From an uncultured Bacteroidales bacterium (lineage in GTDB: Bacteria > Bacteroidota > Bacteroidia > Bacteroidales > FEN-979), in assembly GCA_903828645.1 (NCBI GenBank), contig CAIKNA010000053.1, positions 1 to 34,167 on the forward strand: a stretch of 34,167 nucleotides of DNA, read 5' to 3'. Position numbers and translations under genes: made by a program. Position 1 is the first letter of the stretch. Each line of letters opens with the position of its first letter. The notes below the pieces were generated by a model that worked only from the letters and a program-made list of their open reading frames with translations, did no database searches and was not told the DNA's origin. Shown here piece by piece: positions 1 through 9,700 of this stretch.

Positions 1-1239
1 ATGACAAAAGCTGGGATCATGATTCCCGTTGAAACGAGGGTTTCACATGGCTCCTGGGATGGCAATCCTGTGATTTTCGGAGTATCCAAGGATATCTCAA
101 AAATCAAATTGTCGGAAGAAAAATTTTCAAAAGTATTTTACCTCAATCCTTCTGCCTGTGGTTTAAGTGATTTGAGCAACAGCACATACATCGAGGTAAA
201 TGATGCATTCTGCGCGTTTTTCGGGTTTGAAAAGGATGAAGTTATTGGTAAAACAGCATCGGAATTACACATTTTGTCTGAAGAGACAAAGCGTGCCATA
301 CTGCTGATGGCTGACAACAAGGGGAATGTAACCGGAGCACATACCGAATTACGGGCAAAGAACGGTGATATCAAGCAAGTACTTTTATCATCTGAAAATA
401 TCCAGGTGCAGGATAAAACATATCGTTTTACGGTTGTTCATGATATCACCGAACGCAAGAAAGCGGAAAACGCAATTCGTGAACTGAATTTATCCCTTGA
501 ACAACGGGTTAAAGAACGCACAAACGAACTCGAAACCATCAACAAAAAACTTGCATTTCACCTTGGTGAAATCGAACAGTTAACCTATATTGCCGCTCAT
601 GACCTGTCGGAACCACTCGTTACACTTACCAACTTTACGCAGCTTATTCATGAAGAGTATGCCGGGAATCTGGACGATGACGGCAACAAAAGCATCGATT
701 TCATCTATCATTCGGCAGCAAGGATGAAGACCCTTGTAAAGGGAATCCTAGATTACTCGCGGTTAGGGAAGGATAGTAAATTAACAAAGGTTGACTGTAA
801 TGAAATTGCCGGCGAAGTTCTCTCTTATATGCAGGACTCTGTAAAGGAAAGTAATGCGAAAATAAATATACAGCTGCTGCCTGTCGTAAACGGATATAAA
901 ACAGAATTAATCCTCCTGTTTCAAAATCTGATTAACAATGCGATCAAATTCAGGAAGAAGAAGATTTGCCCTGAAATAAATATTTCAGCGGAGTTCCTGA
1001 AAAATGAATGGCAATTTGATGTCAAAGACAATGGCATCGGAATTAGTGAACAGGACCGGAAAAAGGTTTTCGTTATTTTCAAACGGATGGTTAACCGGGA
1101 TGAATTTGAAGGAACAGGAATTGGCCTTGCACATTGTAAGAAAATCGTGGAACTTCATGGGGGTGAAATCTGGGTGGATTCCAATAACGATGGCGGATCT
1201 ACATTCAGTTTTACCATTCCGGTTTTATCAGAAAATTAA
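1..1239 (+). CDS. PAS-domain sensor histidine kinase, 5' truncated
   Basis: This is the C-terminal 412 residues of a membrane or cytosolic sensor kinase that would autophosphorylate a histidine and pass the phosphate to a response regulator. Residues 1-36 look like the tail of one PAS/PAC domain, so the gene very likely begins before the window and the ATG at base 1 is internal. A second PAS domain spans about 42-152, followed by a coiled coil (about 155-190). The dimerisation/phosphoacceptor helix has H200 in the context AAHDLSEPL, typical of the HWE/HisKA-like kinases that follow PAS domains. The ATPase domain shows the N box NLINNAIKF near 310, DNGIGI at 343 and GTGIGLA at 371. No receiver domain follows and no response regulator gene is adjacent, so the partner is unknown. 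The signal sensed cannot be read from the sequence. Confidence 0.9.
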   Translation: MTKAGIMIPVETRVSHGSWDGNPVIFGVSKDISKIKLSEEKFSKVFYLNPSACGLSDLSNSTYIEVNDAFCAFFGFEKDEVIGKTASELHILSEETKRAILLMADNKGNVTGAHTELRAKNGDIKQVLLSSENIQVQDKTYRFTVVHDITERKKAENAIRELNLSLEQRVKERTNELETINKKLAFHLGEIEQLTYIAAHDLSEPLVTLTNFTQLIHEEYAGNLDDDGNKSIDFIYHSAARMKTLVKGILDYSRLGKDSKLTKVDCNEIAGEVLSYMQDSVKESNAKINIQLLPVVNGYKTELILLFQNLINNAIKFRKKKICPEINISAEFLKNEWQFDVKDNGIGISEQDRKKVFVIFKRMVNRDEFEGTGIGLAHCKKIVELHGGEIWVDSNNDGGSTFSFTIPVLSEN

Positions 1240-1643
1240 AAAGATTGAACATAAGCAGGTTAGTCATACCGACAAAGTCGGCCATCCCAAACCACCTGTA
1301 GTTTACCCTGATAAATACCCTGTATTCAGATATGCAGGATGGAATGGGGTGTTTTGGTATGAAATTACCATTTATTCTAAATATATCAATAAATTAGCAG
1401 TAATATTTCCTTAATTGGGAGGAAATATTTCCTTTAAAATCCGGCGGTATTCCCTCTGCCTGACCCTCCAAAACATTTTTGAATACAATACCTTTACAAG
1501 GATTTGATTGATCTTAATAAACAGATTTTTATCAGGCATATCAATACCTTTATTTTTTTGTATAAGTAACATGATAGAAGATCTATTGATCAACTTTAAA
1601 TTTCCTGATTAAGATCGTAATTTAACTTAATATACCCGCAAAA
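1240..1643. other. Intergenic gap with an inverted repeat
   Basis: This gap of about 400 bp is AT-rich and carries no convincing gene. A perfect 10-bp inverted repeat, AATATTTCCT at 1402-1411 and AGGAAATATT at 1420-1429, surrounds an 8-nt loop. The right arm also forms the 14-bp palindrome 1420-1433, so two alternative hairpins are possible. There is no good T-run after it, so it may be a weak terminator for the kinase gene or an operator. A 60-codon minus-strand ORF at 1411-1593 overlaps this repeat and has no recognisable feature. Confidence 0.4.
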
Positions 1644-3089
1644 ATTAAAAAGCACATCTTATTACTGAGTTTTGCAGCAATCCTGATGCTCACGACCATT
1701 CATATTGCTGCCCAGGTAGCCATCACCACTGATGGCAGTGCTCCAGACAATTCAGCCATGCTCGATGTGAAATCAACCACGAAAGGAGTGCTTGTCCCGC
1801 GGATGACCGGCCAGCAGCGCGATCAGATCGTCAGTCCTGCCAAAGGCCTGATGATCTTTTGTACCGACGACAATGCTTATTACTTCAATGCCGGGAGCCA
1901 GGGATCGAAACTATGGCTGATGATGAGCAGCCAGTGGACCAATTCGGGAACGAACATTTTTTATAACCTTGGCAATGTAGGAGTCGGAGTTTCTTCACCG
2001 CTTTCAAAATTAGATGTAAACGGAACAATTTCCCTGAATGGCAATGCATTGCTTCTCCGGGGAGGCAACAATGCGGACCATGGTTTAAAATACGATGCAA
2101 CCGCCGACGGTCCTTATTTATTCGGTTATGCCGGCGGGGCACTAGGTACAATTGGTTTGCCTAACGCGCTCGAATGGAGTTATACAGGGCATGTAGCTGC
2201 AAAAAATAATTTCTCCGCCGAAAAAAACATTACCGTTGATAATTCAAACAGCAATACCGGAAGTTTAACCGGTGGTTTGATTTTTGGAGGTAACAGCGCT
2301 GAGGGTATCGGCTCCAACCGCAACCCGGGCAACAATCAGTATGGATTGGATTTTTATACAAGTTCCGCCAAAAGGATGCAAATAGCAAACAATGGAAACG
2401 TTAGTATAGGTCCCAATACCCCCAATGAATCGGCAATTCTTGAACTGGGAAGCACAACTAAAGGCTTCTTGCCTCCAAAAATGACTCAGAATCAACGGGA
2501 TTTGATTTCATCACCCGCAGCAGGGTTAATGATCTATAATAGTACTACTCAACTGCCTAATTACTTTGATGGTACTATATGGAGAAATTTTGATGGCACT
2601 GTGGCGCAAATCGAAATCGGTATGAATTTAATGGGTGGACTGGTTGCATACATATTGCAATCAGGCGATCCCGGATACGATTCAACCAGCATGCACGGCT
2701 TAATAGCTGCTGCATCCGATCAAAGTACAAGTGGTATTCAATGGTACAATGGAATTTATACCACAACCGGGGCAACGGGAACTGCAATAGGCACCGGAAA
2801 TGCCAATACCAATGCGATTATTGCCAGTCAGGGAGCTGGAAGTTATGCGGCACAATGGTGTGCTGACCTGGTGATAAATGGGTATGGCGACTGGTATTTA
2901 CCCAGTAAGGATGAATTGAATAAACTCTTTGTGAACAGGGTGGCCCTTGGAGGATTTGCTCAAACATTATACTGGAGTTCGAGTGAAACCAGCCTCAATA
3001 CAGCGGCAGGTGAGAATTTATACAATGGTTACAAGTCATCATATGATAAGAGTTACCTGCCCCGTGTTCGCGCGGTAAGGTCTTTTTAG
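1644..3089 (+). CDS. Secreted DUF1566-domain surface protein, probable ATT start
   Basis: This is a predicted exported protein of 481 residues. The first in-frame ATG is at 1686, but the frame stays open back to a TAA at 1623. The extra codons read KKHILLLSFAAILMLTTI and then HIAAQ, a textbook signal peptide with cleavage after AAQ. The only sensible start is the ATT at 1644, directly before AAAAAG, so either ATT is used or one base differs from ATG. The mature protein has two copies of a module common in Bacteroidota surface proteins: AMLDVKSTTKGVLVPRMT near residue 39 and AILELGSTTKGFLPPKMT near 264, each followed by QRD, then PAxGLMI. The C-terminal 140 residues match DUF1566 (GDWYLPSKDELNKL, YWSSSE, RAVRSF), a fold related to C-type lectins and sulfatase-modifying factors. 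No T9SS sorting domain is visible. The role is unknown; adhesion or carbohydrate binding is inference. Confidence 0.75.
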   Translation: MKKHILLLSFAAILMLTTIHIAAQVAITTDGSAPDNSAMLDVKSTTKGVLVPRMTGQQRDQIVSPAKGLMIFCTDDNAYYFNAGSQGSKLWLMMSSQWTNSGTNIFYNLGNVGVGVSSPLSKLDVNGTISLNGNALLLRGGNNADHGLKYDATADGPYLFGYAGGALGTIGLPNALEWSYTGHVAAKNNFSAEKNITVDNSNSNTGSLTGGLIFGGNSAEGIGSNRNPGNNQYGLDFYTSSAKRMQIANNGNVSIGPNTPNESAILELGSTTKGFLPPKMTQNQRDLISSPAAGLMIYNSTTQLPNYFDGTIWRNFDGTVAQIEIGMNLMGGLVAYILQSGDPGYDSTSMHGLIAAASDQSTSGIQWYNGIYTTTGATGTAIGTGNANTNAIIASQGAGSYAAQWCADLVINGYGDWYLPSKDELNKLFVNRVALGGFAQTLYWSSSETSLNTAAGENLYNGYKSSYDKSYLPRVRAVRSF

Positions 3090-3131
3090 CGTTCGCTTTG
3101 TCGTTGAAGGAGGAGCGGATAAGCCGATGGA

Positions 3132-3153
3132 GCCGACCAGTCGGCACCTTTTG
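3132..3153 (+). terminator. Weak hairpin after the DUF1566 gene
   Basis: GCCGAC at 3132-3137 and GTCGGC at 3140-3145 form a perfect 6-bp GC-rich stem with a 2-nt centre, followed by ACCTTTTG. The T-run is short and the hairpin lies about 40 bp after the stop at 3089, so termination is only possible, not clear. Confidence 0.3.
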
Positions 3154-3312
3154 AAATGGAATATGCTCTTGTCATGATCCATTTTTTCAAAGTAACAGAT
3201 AAGCATGAATGTTTTCAGGTTAACGTCGCGATTTACCGGAATCAGATAGTTAATTTCCGTTCAGACGCTCATTAATTTGCTGCCCGCCCGCAAAAGGTTT
3301 ACCGGTAAGTCG

Positions 3313-3320
3313 TATTTTTG
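3313..3320 (+). promoter_or_regulatory. Bacteroidota -7 element for the 3362 gene
   Basis: TATTTTTG matches the -7 consensus TAnnTTTG exactly. Transcription would start near 3326, giving a leader of about 36 nt before the ATG at 3362. No clear TTTG -33 box is seen at the usual spacing. Confidence 0.5.
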
Positions 3321-3361
3321 ACGACCGTTTTTAATAAAGCAGTTTCATTTTTTTTCTTCAA

Positions 3362-4750
3362 ATGCAGTTTAAAAAAGTCATCCCTGTCATTCTGTTTGCT
3401 GCTGTTGTACTCCTGTGGGCGGCATTTTCTCCCGAACCGGCAAAAGCCCAGTTTATTCTGTCAGGTGACTATGACGGACATCTCTCTGCCCTCAACCTGC
3501 ACAGGACCATTTCGGATTCGCTGAACAGCAAGGCGATAAATTTTGCCGGGTTCGGAGAGCTGGATATGAACTATCTGCATAAAAAATGGAATGTATACGG
3601 GTCAATATTTGCAACCTACAACAAGGGAACCAGCCTTTCAACGATCGAAACCCCGGGTTCATTTCATTTGGGTTTCTTTGAGGCCTGGTTCATGTACCAT
3701 CTTTCAAAGAATTTTTCCATCCAGGCCGGAAGGATAGAGATCAGCTACAGCGATGAGGCCTTTTTCCAGGCACGCGACTGGAGCGGCCTGGTAACATCCC
3801 ATAATGCGATCATCGCTCATTATCTTATTCCTGATACCAGTGTCATGGCCGACCTGGGATTTGCGGCCAATAAATTTGATCCCGGAAATGGCGTGTTCAG
3901 CACGAACCGGACGGTCAACAGCTACCGGTACATGTCTTATCTATACCTGCGCAAGCGTTTGTTCGATGATCAGCTGGCTCTTACTCTTATGGATATTTTC
4001 AATGCCGATGACAACGGGGTTCAGCAATCCCTGCTCTATGGACGGAACACCCTGGGGCTGACCGGCTGGTTGTCACTGGATGACTGGGACATCAGCCTGG
4101 GCGGGAATTACCAGTTCGGGCATGTCAGCGATGGGCGAAACCTGAGCGCCTGGTATACTGCTTTATATGTGAGTTACCAACCCACATCATGGCTAAGCCT
4201 GATGCCCGCTTTTGAGCACCTCAGTGGGGACAATTTTGCCGATTCCGCAGAATGGAAGAAAACGGTGCATGGGTTCAGCATCCTTTATGGAAACATGACC
4301 CGTTCTTTCGGCAATGCAAGTGTTTTAAGCAATTCCTACAAACTGAACCTTCACCCGGGCCTCAATAACCTTTATTTCACGGCAACGTTCGATGTCCTCG
4401 AAAATTTTTCCATCGAAGCCTCCTACCACTGGTTCAGCCTCGCCCATCCGTATATCCGTGAATTCAATCGCGACAGTCTCAGGATCGAGATCATGAAGGT
4501 TCCCCTGAGTTTTATGCACCAGGCAGAGGTGACATTCACCTATACACCCGTTCCTGCAATTGTACTGACACTCGATTACCAGCTTCTTTTCCCCGGGGCG
4601 GCAATGGCGAACTATAATGGCTGGAATTTCAATCCCGGTGTACCGGTTTCAACTGCCTACATTGAAATCGAATGGACCCCGGTTTTTTACCCCCGCAAAA
4701 AGAGACATTTATTATTCCCGCCGGGGAGTCCGGCTACCAATCACGGGTAA
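3362..4750 (+). CDS. Outer-membrane beta-barrel, alginate-export/porin-like
   Basis: This 462-residue protein starts with a signal peptide of about 31 residues (charged MQFKK, long hydrophobic core, then PAKAQ). The rest is built of alternating amphipathic strands rich in aromatic residues, for example NVYGSIFATYNKG, FHLGFFEAWFMYHL and NFSIQAGRIEISY. The pattern and length resemble the alginate-export (Alginate_exp) and other large porin-like barrels of Bacteroidota, often annotated only as hypothetical proteins. The assignment rests on this pattern, not on a catalytic motif. The ATG at 3362 is chosen because it starts the signal peptide and lies about 36 nt after a -7 element. No SusD or TonB partner is adjacent, and the substrate is unknown. 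The gene ends convergent with the HD protein, 71 bp away. Confidence 0.75.
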   Translation: MQFKKVIPVILFAAVVLLWAAFSPEPAKAQFILSGDYDGHLSALNLHRTISDSLNSKAINFAGFGELDMNYLHKKWNVYGSIFATYNKGTSLSTIETPGSFHLGFFEAWFMYHLSKNFSIQAGRIEISYSDEAFFQARDWSGLVTSHNAIIAHYLIPDTSVMADLGFAANKFDPGNGVFSTNRTVNSYRYMSYLYLRKRLFDDQLALTLMDIFNADDNGVQQSLLYGRNTLGLTGWLSLDDWDISLGGNYQFGHVSDGRNLSAWYTALYVSYQPTSWLSLMPAFEHLSGDNFADSAEWKKTVHGFSILYGNMTRSFGNASVLSNSYKLNLHPGLNNLYFTATFDVLENFSIEASYHWFSLAHPYIREFNRDSLRIEIMKVPLSFMHQAEVTFTYTPVPAIVLTLDYQLLFPGAAMANYNGWNFNPGVPVSTAYIEIEWTPVFYPRKKRHLLFPPGSPATNHG

Positions 4751-4821
4751 AACGGCGATCCTCTGACCAGGAAAAGCTGAGTTGTTATAACCGTAGGGAA
4801 ACTACTTCAGCGGGAGAGGAA

Positions 4822-5472
4822 TTAATCCCCGACCCATTCCCTGAAAAACTGTTCCAGGTAGCATTCCATAAACCGGTGTCTTTGTTCGGCCATTTTCCTG
4901 CCGGTTTCCGTATTCATCCGGTCCTTCAGCAACAGCAGTTTTTCATAGAAATGGTTGATGGTGGGTGCCTTGCTGTTGTTATACTGCTCCGGGGTCATCC
5001 CAAATGCTGGTTTAACCGACGGGTGATACATTTCCCTGCCTTTAAATCCGCCATAGTTGAAGGCCCGGGCTATGCCGATGGCACCGATGGCGTCGAGGCG
5101 GTCGGCGTCCTGAACGACTGCCAGTTCCGGTGTAAAGAACTCCCGGGCAATGTTTCCGCCATTGAAAGAGATGTTGGCCATGATCTTTTCAACATGATCA
5201 ATCACCTGCCGGTCCGCGGATGCTGCGCTCAGAAACGTGCGAACACGCATGATCCCGGCAGATTCGTCCCCGTTTGCAAATTTGTGATCCCCAATATCGT
5301 GAACAAGAGCGCCCAGTTCAACGATGAAGTCGTTCACATGCTCAGTTTTTGCAATTGTCCTGGCGTTTTTGCAAACCCGTTCGATGTGCCACCAGTCATG
5401 ACCGCCTTCGGCATGCCGAAGTTCCGCTTTTACAAATGCTGTTGTTTTTTCAATTATTTCACAGTTGGTCAT
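4822..5472 (-). CDS. HD-domain metal-dependent phosphohydrolase
   Basis: This 216-residue cytosolic protein belongs to the HD superfamily (YedJ/YpgQ-like group). The metal-binding residues are visible in order: H25 in GGHDWWH, H58-D59 in ALVHDIGDHKF, and D122 in VVQDADRLDAIGAIG. Small stand-alone HD proteins of this type hydrolyse phosphate bonds in nucleotides, but the substrate of this group varies and cannot be told here. The start MTNCEII fits family members that begin a few residues before the first helix. It stands alone on the minus strand, convergent with the barrel gene and divergent from trxB. No exact -7 element was found in the shared upstream region. Confidence 0.88.
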   Translation of the reverse strand: MTNCEIIEKTTAFVKAELRHAEGGHDWWHIERVCKNARTIAKTEHVNDFIVELGALVHDIGDHKFANGDESAGIMRVRTFLSAASADRQVIDHVEKIMANISFNGGNIAREFFTPELAVVQDADRLDAIGAIGIARAFNYGGFKGREMYHPSVKPAFGMTPEQYNNSKAPTINHFYEKLLLLKDRMNTETGRKMAEQRHRFMECYLEQFFREWVGD

Positions 5473-5637
5473 TGGAATAGGTCATTTAACCTGTCTCATT
5501 CAGGATTTTATTTTTATGGTTTTTGGTCAGGGATGGTGCAAAGTTCGTAAAGTTTATGATTTCAGACAGGAAAAAGATCTTCTCATTTCCGGTATGATGG
5601 CCTTTGGTCGTATGACAGCGGATTCCCGGTTTTTTCC

Positions 5638-5645
5638 TACTTTTG
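5638..5645 (+). promoter_or_regulatory. Bacteroidota -7 element for trxB
   Basis: TACTTTTG is an exact TAnnTTTG match. Transcription would begin near 5651, about 12 nt before the ATG at 5664. This rules out the in-frame TTG at 5643, which lies within the promoter element itself. Confidence 0.6.
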
Positions 5646-5663
5646 CAGTTCAAAACCATATTT

Positions 5664-6599
5664 ATGAACGAAAACATGGAAAAAGTTCGCTGCCTGATCA
5701 TCGGATCAGGCCCGGCCGGATATACGGCAGCCATTTATGCCGCCCGTGCAGATCTCAAACCTGTGATCTACCAGGGAATGCAGCCGGGGGGGCAGCTGAC
5801 CATCACCACGGAAGTGGATAATTTCCCCGGTTATCCGAAAGGTATCACCGGCCCGGAGATGATGGAAGAGTTCAAACAGCAGGCCGAACGATTCGGTACC
5901 GATATCCGTTTTGGCGTGGTGACGGAAGTTGATCTTTCAAAACGGCCTTTTCTGGTCAAAGCCGACGACGGGAAAACCATTTCGGCTGAGACGGTGATCA
6001 TTGCCACCGGGGCATCGGCAAAATGGCTGGGGATGGAATCGGAACGGAAATTCATGGGAATGGGCGTTTCCGGTTGTGCAACCTGTGATGGCTTTTTCTA
6101 CCGCGGACAGGAGGTAGCCATTGTCGGGGGCGGGGATACCGCTGCCGAAGAGGCTACCTACCTCGCAAAACTCTGCAAGAAAGTCTACATGATCCATCGC
6201 CGCGGTGAATTGCGTGCCTCCAAGGCCATGCAGCATAAAGTACTCAATACGGCAAACATTGAGATGGTATGGGACAGCGCTCCCGAAGAAGTCCTGGGAG
6301 ATGAAAGCGGTTTGACCGGTGTGCGTGTGCGCAACGTGAAAACCGGTGAACTCAGAGACCTCCGGGTGATGGGATTTTTTGTAGCCATCGGCCATAAACC
6401 CAATACAGAGTTATTCGGGGGTCAGCTCGAACTGGACGAAATGAGTTACATCAAAACCAAACCCGGAACCACCCAGACCAGCCTCGAAGGTGTTTTTGCC
6501 TGCGGCGATGTGCAGGATCACCATTATCGCCAGGCTGTTACCGCAGCGGGATCAGGATGCATGGCCGCGATAGAAGCGGAGCGGTATTTGTCAAATTAA
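5664..6599 (+). CDS. trxB: Thioredoxin-disulfide reductase
   Basis: This 311-residue flavoenzyme uses NADPH to reduce thioredoxin in the cytosol. The FAD-binding GSGPAG is at 14-19, the redox-active disulfide C138-A-T-C141 lies in GCATCDG, and the NADPH fold shows VGGGDTAAEEA followed by the HRR that recognises the 2'-phosphate. The C-terminal FAD motif VFACGDVQD is present. Length and motif order are standard for low-molecular-weight TrxR. The start is placed at ATG 5664 rather than the in-frame TTG 5643 because of the -7 element; ATG 5676 (MEKVRC) is an alternative. The next gene, purL, is 103 bp downstream on the same strand without its own visible promoter, and that gap is filled by heptamer repeats. 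Confidence 0.96.
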   Translation: MNENMEKVRCLIIGSGPAGYTAAIYAARADLKPVIYQGMQPGGQLTITTEVDNFPGYPKGITGPEMMEEFKQQAERFGTDIRFGVVTEVDLSKRPFLVKADDGKTISAETVIIATGASAKWLGMESERKFMGMGVSGCATCDGFFYRGQEVAIVGGGDTAAEEATYLAKLCKKVYMIHRRGELRASKAMQHKVLNTANIEMVWDSAPEEVLGDESGLTGVRVRNVKTGELRDLRVMGFFVAIGHKPNTELFGGQLELDEMSYIKTKPGTTQTSLEGVFACGDVQDHHYRQAVTAAGSGCMAAIEAERYLSN

Positions 6600-6601
6600 G
6601 T

Positions 6602-6695
6602 GAACATCGAATATTGAATATCGAATATTGAATAACGAATGTTGAAATTTGAACTGTTTTTGCATTCTGCAACTTGCAATTTGCATTTTGAACCT
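6602..6695. repeat. Heptamer array A, GAATATT and TGCAATT classes
   Basis: Eight consecutive 7-bp units at 6602-6657 all begin with GAA: GAACATC, GAATATT, GAATATC, GAATATT, GAATAAC, GAATGTT, GAAATTT, GAACTGT. After three bases, five more 7-bp units at 6661-6695 all begin with TG: TGCATTC, TGCAACT, TGCAATT, TGCATTT, TGAACCT. The block fills almost the whole trxB-purL gap, starting 3 bp after the trxB stop and ending 7 bp before the purL ATG. Read in the transcript direction, the first block contains TGA and stops translation. Confidence 0.85.
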
Positions 6696-6702
6696 TCCAC
6701 TC

Positions 6703-9700
6703 ATGATAACATTTTTCAGGAATTCTGATCATTTCTATGCTGTTGAAAGCCGGGAGAAACTTGGCGGCAGTGACCTTGAAAAATTAACCTGGCTGTTCGG
6801 CGGTGCGGAGTGCATCGCCGAACCTGTTTTACAGGGCACCTTTGTCGGGCCCAGGCGGGAGATGATCACCCCCTGGAGTACCAATGCCGTGGAAATCACA
6901 CAGAACATGGGAATCAGCGGCATCTCAAGGATAGAGGAATTTACGATTTACGATTTACGATTTACGAATGACAATTTACAATTGACGAATGACCCTTCAC
7001 CTGTAACGTGTCACGAGTCACGAGTCACTTCCTACGATCCCATGTTGCAGCACATCTACGAAGGTCTCGGCCAGGAGATCTTCCACATTCAGCATGAACC
7101 CGATCCTGTGCTCTTCATCGATGACATTGCTGCCTTTAATAGCCAGGAGGGACTGGCACTGAGCGATGATGAAATCGTGTACCTCAAGGAACTCAGCCGC
7201 AAAGTTGGCCGTAAGTTGACAGACAGCGAGGTTTTTGGGTTTTCCCAGGTCAATTCCGAACATTGCCGTCACAAGATTTTTAACGGCACATTTATCATCG
7301 ATGGGAAGGAGATGACCGAGTCGCTCTTTACCCTGATTAAAAAAACAGCCAAAAAGCAACCCGGTCTGCTGGTATCAGCTTACAAGGATAATGTTGCATT
7401 CATTCTCGGGCCGCAGATCGAACAATTTGCCCCGTGCAGGCAAAATGTAGCCGATTTCTTTGTCATCAAAGATATACAGTCGGTTATCTCCCTGAAGGCC
7501 GAAACACATAACTTTCCGACAACGGTGGAGCCTTTTAACGGCGCAGCCACCGGTTCGGGCGGCGAAATCCGCGATCGCATGGCAGGAGGCAAGGGAAGCG
7601 TTCCGATGACCGGTACGGCGGTTTATATGACTTCCTATCCAAGGCTGGATGGCGGGCGTTCATGGGAGAAAGGCATGGAGCCACGTCCTTGGCTTTACCA
7701 GACCCCGGAAGAGATTCTCATCAAGGCCTCAAACGGGGCGAGCGACTTTGGCAACAAGTTCGGACAGGCGCTCATCTGTGGTTCAGTGCTTACTTTTGAA
7801 CATGCCGGAAACGATCGCAGGTACGGTTATGACAAGGTGATTATGCAGGCCGGCGGGGTTGGTTTTGCCAAAAAGGAAGACAGCCTTAAAGACGAACCGA
7901 CGACAAATCAGCAGATTGTGGTCCTGGGCGGGGATAATTACCGCATCGGCATGGGGGGAGGCGCGGTATCATCGGTTGCCACCGGCGAATATGGCAACGC
8001 CATTGAACTCAATGCCGTTCAACGGTCGAACCCTGAAATGCAGAAGCGGGTATTCAATGCCATCCGTGCCATGACCGAAATGGATGTGAACCCGATCGTT
8101 TCCATTCATGATCATGGTGCCGGCGGACACCTCAACGCATTGTCGGAACTCATTGAAACCACTGGTGGAACCATTCAAATGGATCAGTTGCCTCTCGGCG
8201 ATCCTACCTTGTCTGCCAAAGAGATTGCCAGCAATGAGTCGCAGGAAAGGATGGGGTTGGTGCTGGCGGATAAAGATGTTGACCTCATGCAGGAAATTGC
8301 AAAACGCGAGCGGGCGCCTTTCTACATAGTCGGACGCACTACCGGTGATATGCAACTTGTTTTTGAGGAGCATCCGGGTGGTATCCGTCCCATCGACCTG
8401 AAACTGACGGACTTTTTCGGCAAGCCTCCCAGGACCATTCTTCATGATTCAACATTCGTTGTTCAGTATTCGAAATTGCTGTATGATCCGAAGAAACTGA
8501 AGGAATACCTTGACCAGGTGCTCCAGCTTGAAGCTGTCGCCTGCAAAGACTGGCTCACCAACAAAGTCGACCGCGCCGTAAGCGGAAAAATTGCCAAACA
8601 GCAGACCTGCGGGGCCATTCAGCTTCCGCTCAACAACGTGGGCGTGACTGCCCTTGATTACCAGGGAGTAAAGGGCATCGCCACCTCTCTCGGCCATGCG
8701 CCGGTTGCAGCGCTCATCAATCCGGCTGCCGGGTCGAGGCTTGCAATCTCCAAAGCCCTTTCCAACCTGGTATGGGCCCCGCTGTCCCATGGATTGAAGG
8801 GGGTTTCGCTCAGTGCCAACTGGATGTGGCCATGTAAAAATGCCGGGGAAGATGCCCGCCTATATTCAGCGGTAAAGGCAGTCAGCGATTTTGCCATTGC
8901 TCTCGGGATCAACATCCCCACCGGGAAGGATTCCCTTTCGATGACCCAGAAATATCCGGATGGCACTGTGGTTTATTCTCCCGGAACCGTGATCATTTCA
9001 GCAATAGGAGAGGTGTCGGATGTGAAAAAAGTGGTTAGTCCGAACCTGCTCCCTGATGATGATACGGCACTGATCTACATTCCCTTTTCCATAGGGGGTT
9101 TTGAATTGGGTGGCAGCAGTTTTGCCCAGGCATTGAACCAACTGGGAGATGAAACCCCCGATGTGGCCGATGCGGATTACTTTGTGGGTGTTTTTGAAAC
9201 AATCCAGGGGCTGATCCGGGAAGGATTGATTCTGGCCGGGCATGATGTTGCAGCAGGCGGACTCATCACAACACTTCTCGAAATGACCTTCCCGGTCGAA
9301 AATACGGGTCTTGAAATAACCCTGGACGCTTTGATCTCTGCAGATGCAAACCCTGCCGGGAAATCCGATCCAGCCAGGGTTCTGTTCAGCGAAAAGCCCG
9401 GTATTGTCATCCAGGTTAGAAACAGTGACCTGGAAAAATGGAAAAACGGCGACACCATTCTCCTCCCGGAATCGAAAATCGAAAATCGAAAATCGAAAAT
9501 CCTCCATGCATTCCCCATTGGCATAATAACCCGTCATCGTTCACTCAACCTCTCTTGCGGGGATGAATCCTGCTCCTTTGACATCGATGCGCTTAGAGAT
9601 ACCTGGTACAGGACCTCCTACCTTCTCGATCGCCGGCAATCGGGAGAAAAACTGGCGCTCGAACGGTTTACAAACTATAAAAAGCAGCCACTGGTATTCA

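Noticed and set aside
1411-1593. 60-residue minus-strand ORF in the first intergenic gap
   Set aside because: It has no recognisable domain or promoter, overlaps the inverted repeat, and its composition follows the AT-rich gap. It cannot be excluded but is not supported.
2500-3089. DUF1566 domain as the variable target of a diversity-generating retroelement
   Set aside because: The fold family could serve as such a target, but no reverse transcriptase, template repeat or accessory gene is found in the window.
4672-5550. 292-residue plus-strand ORF opposite the HD phosphohydrolase
   Set aside because: It is antisense to a gene with clear metal-binding motifs and has no recognisable protein features.
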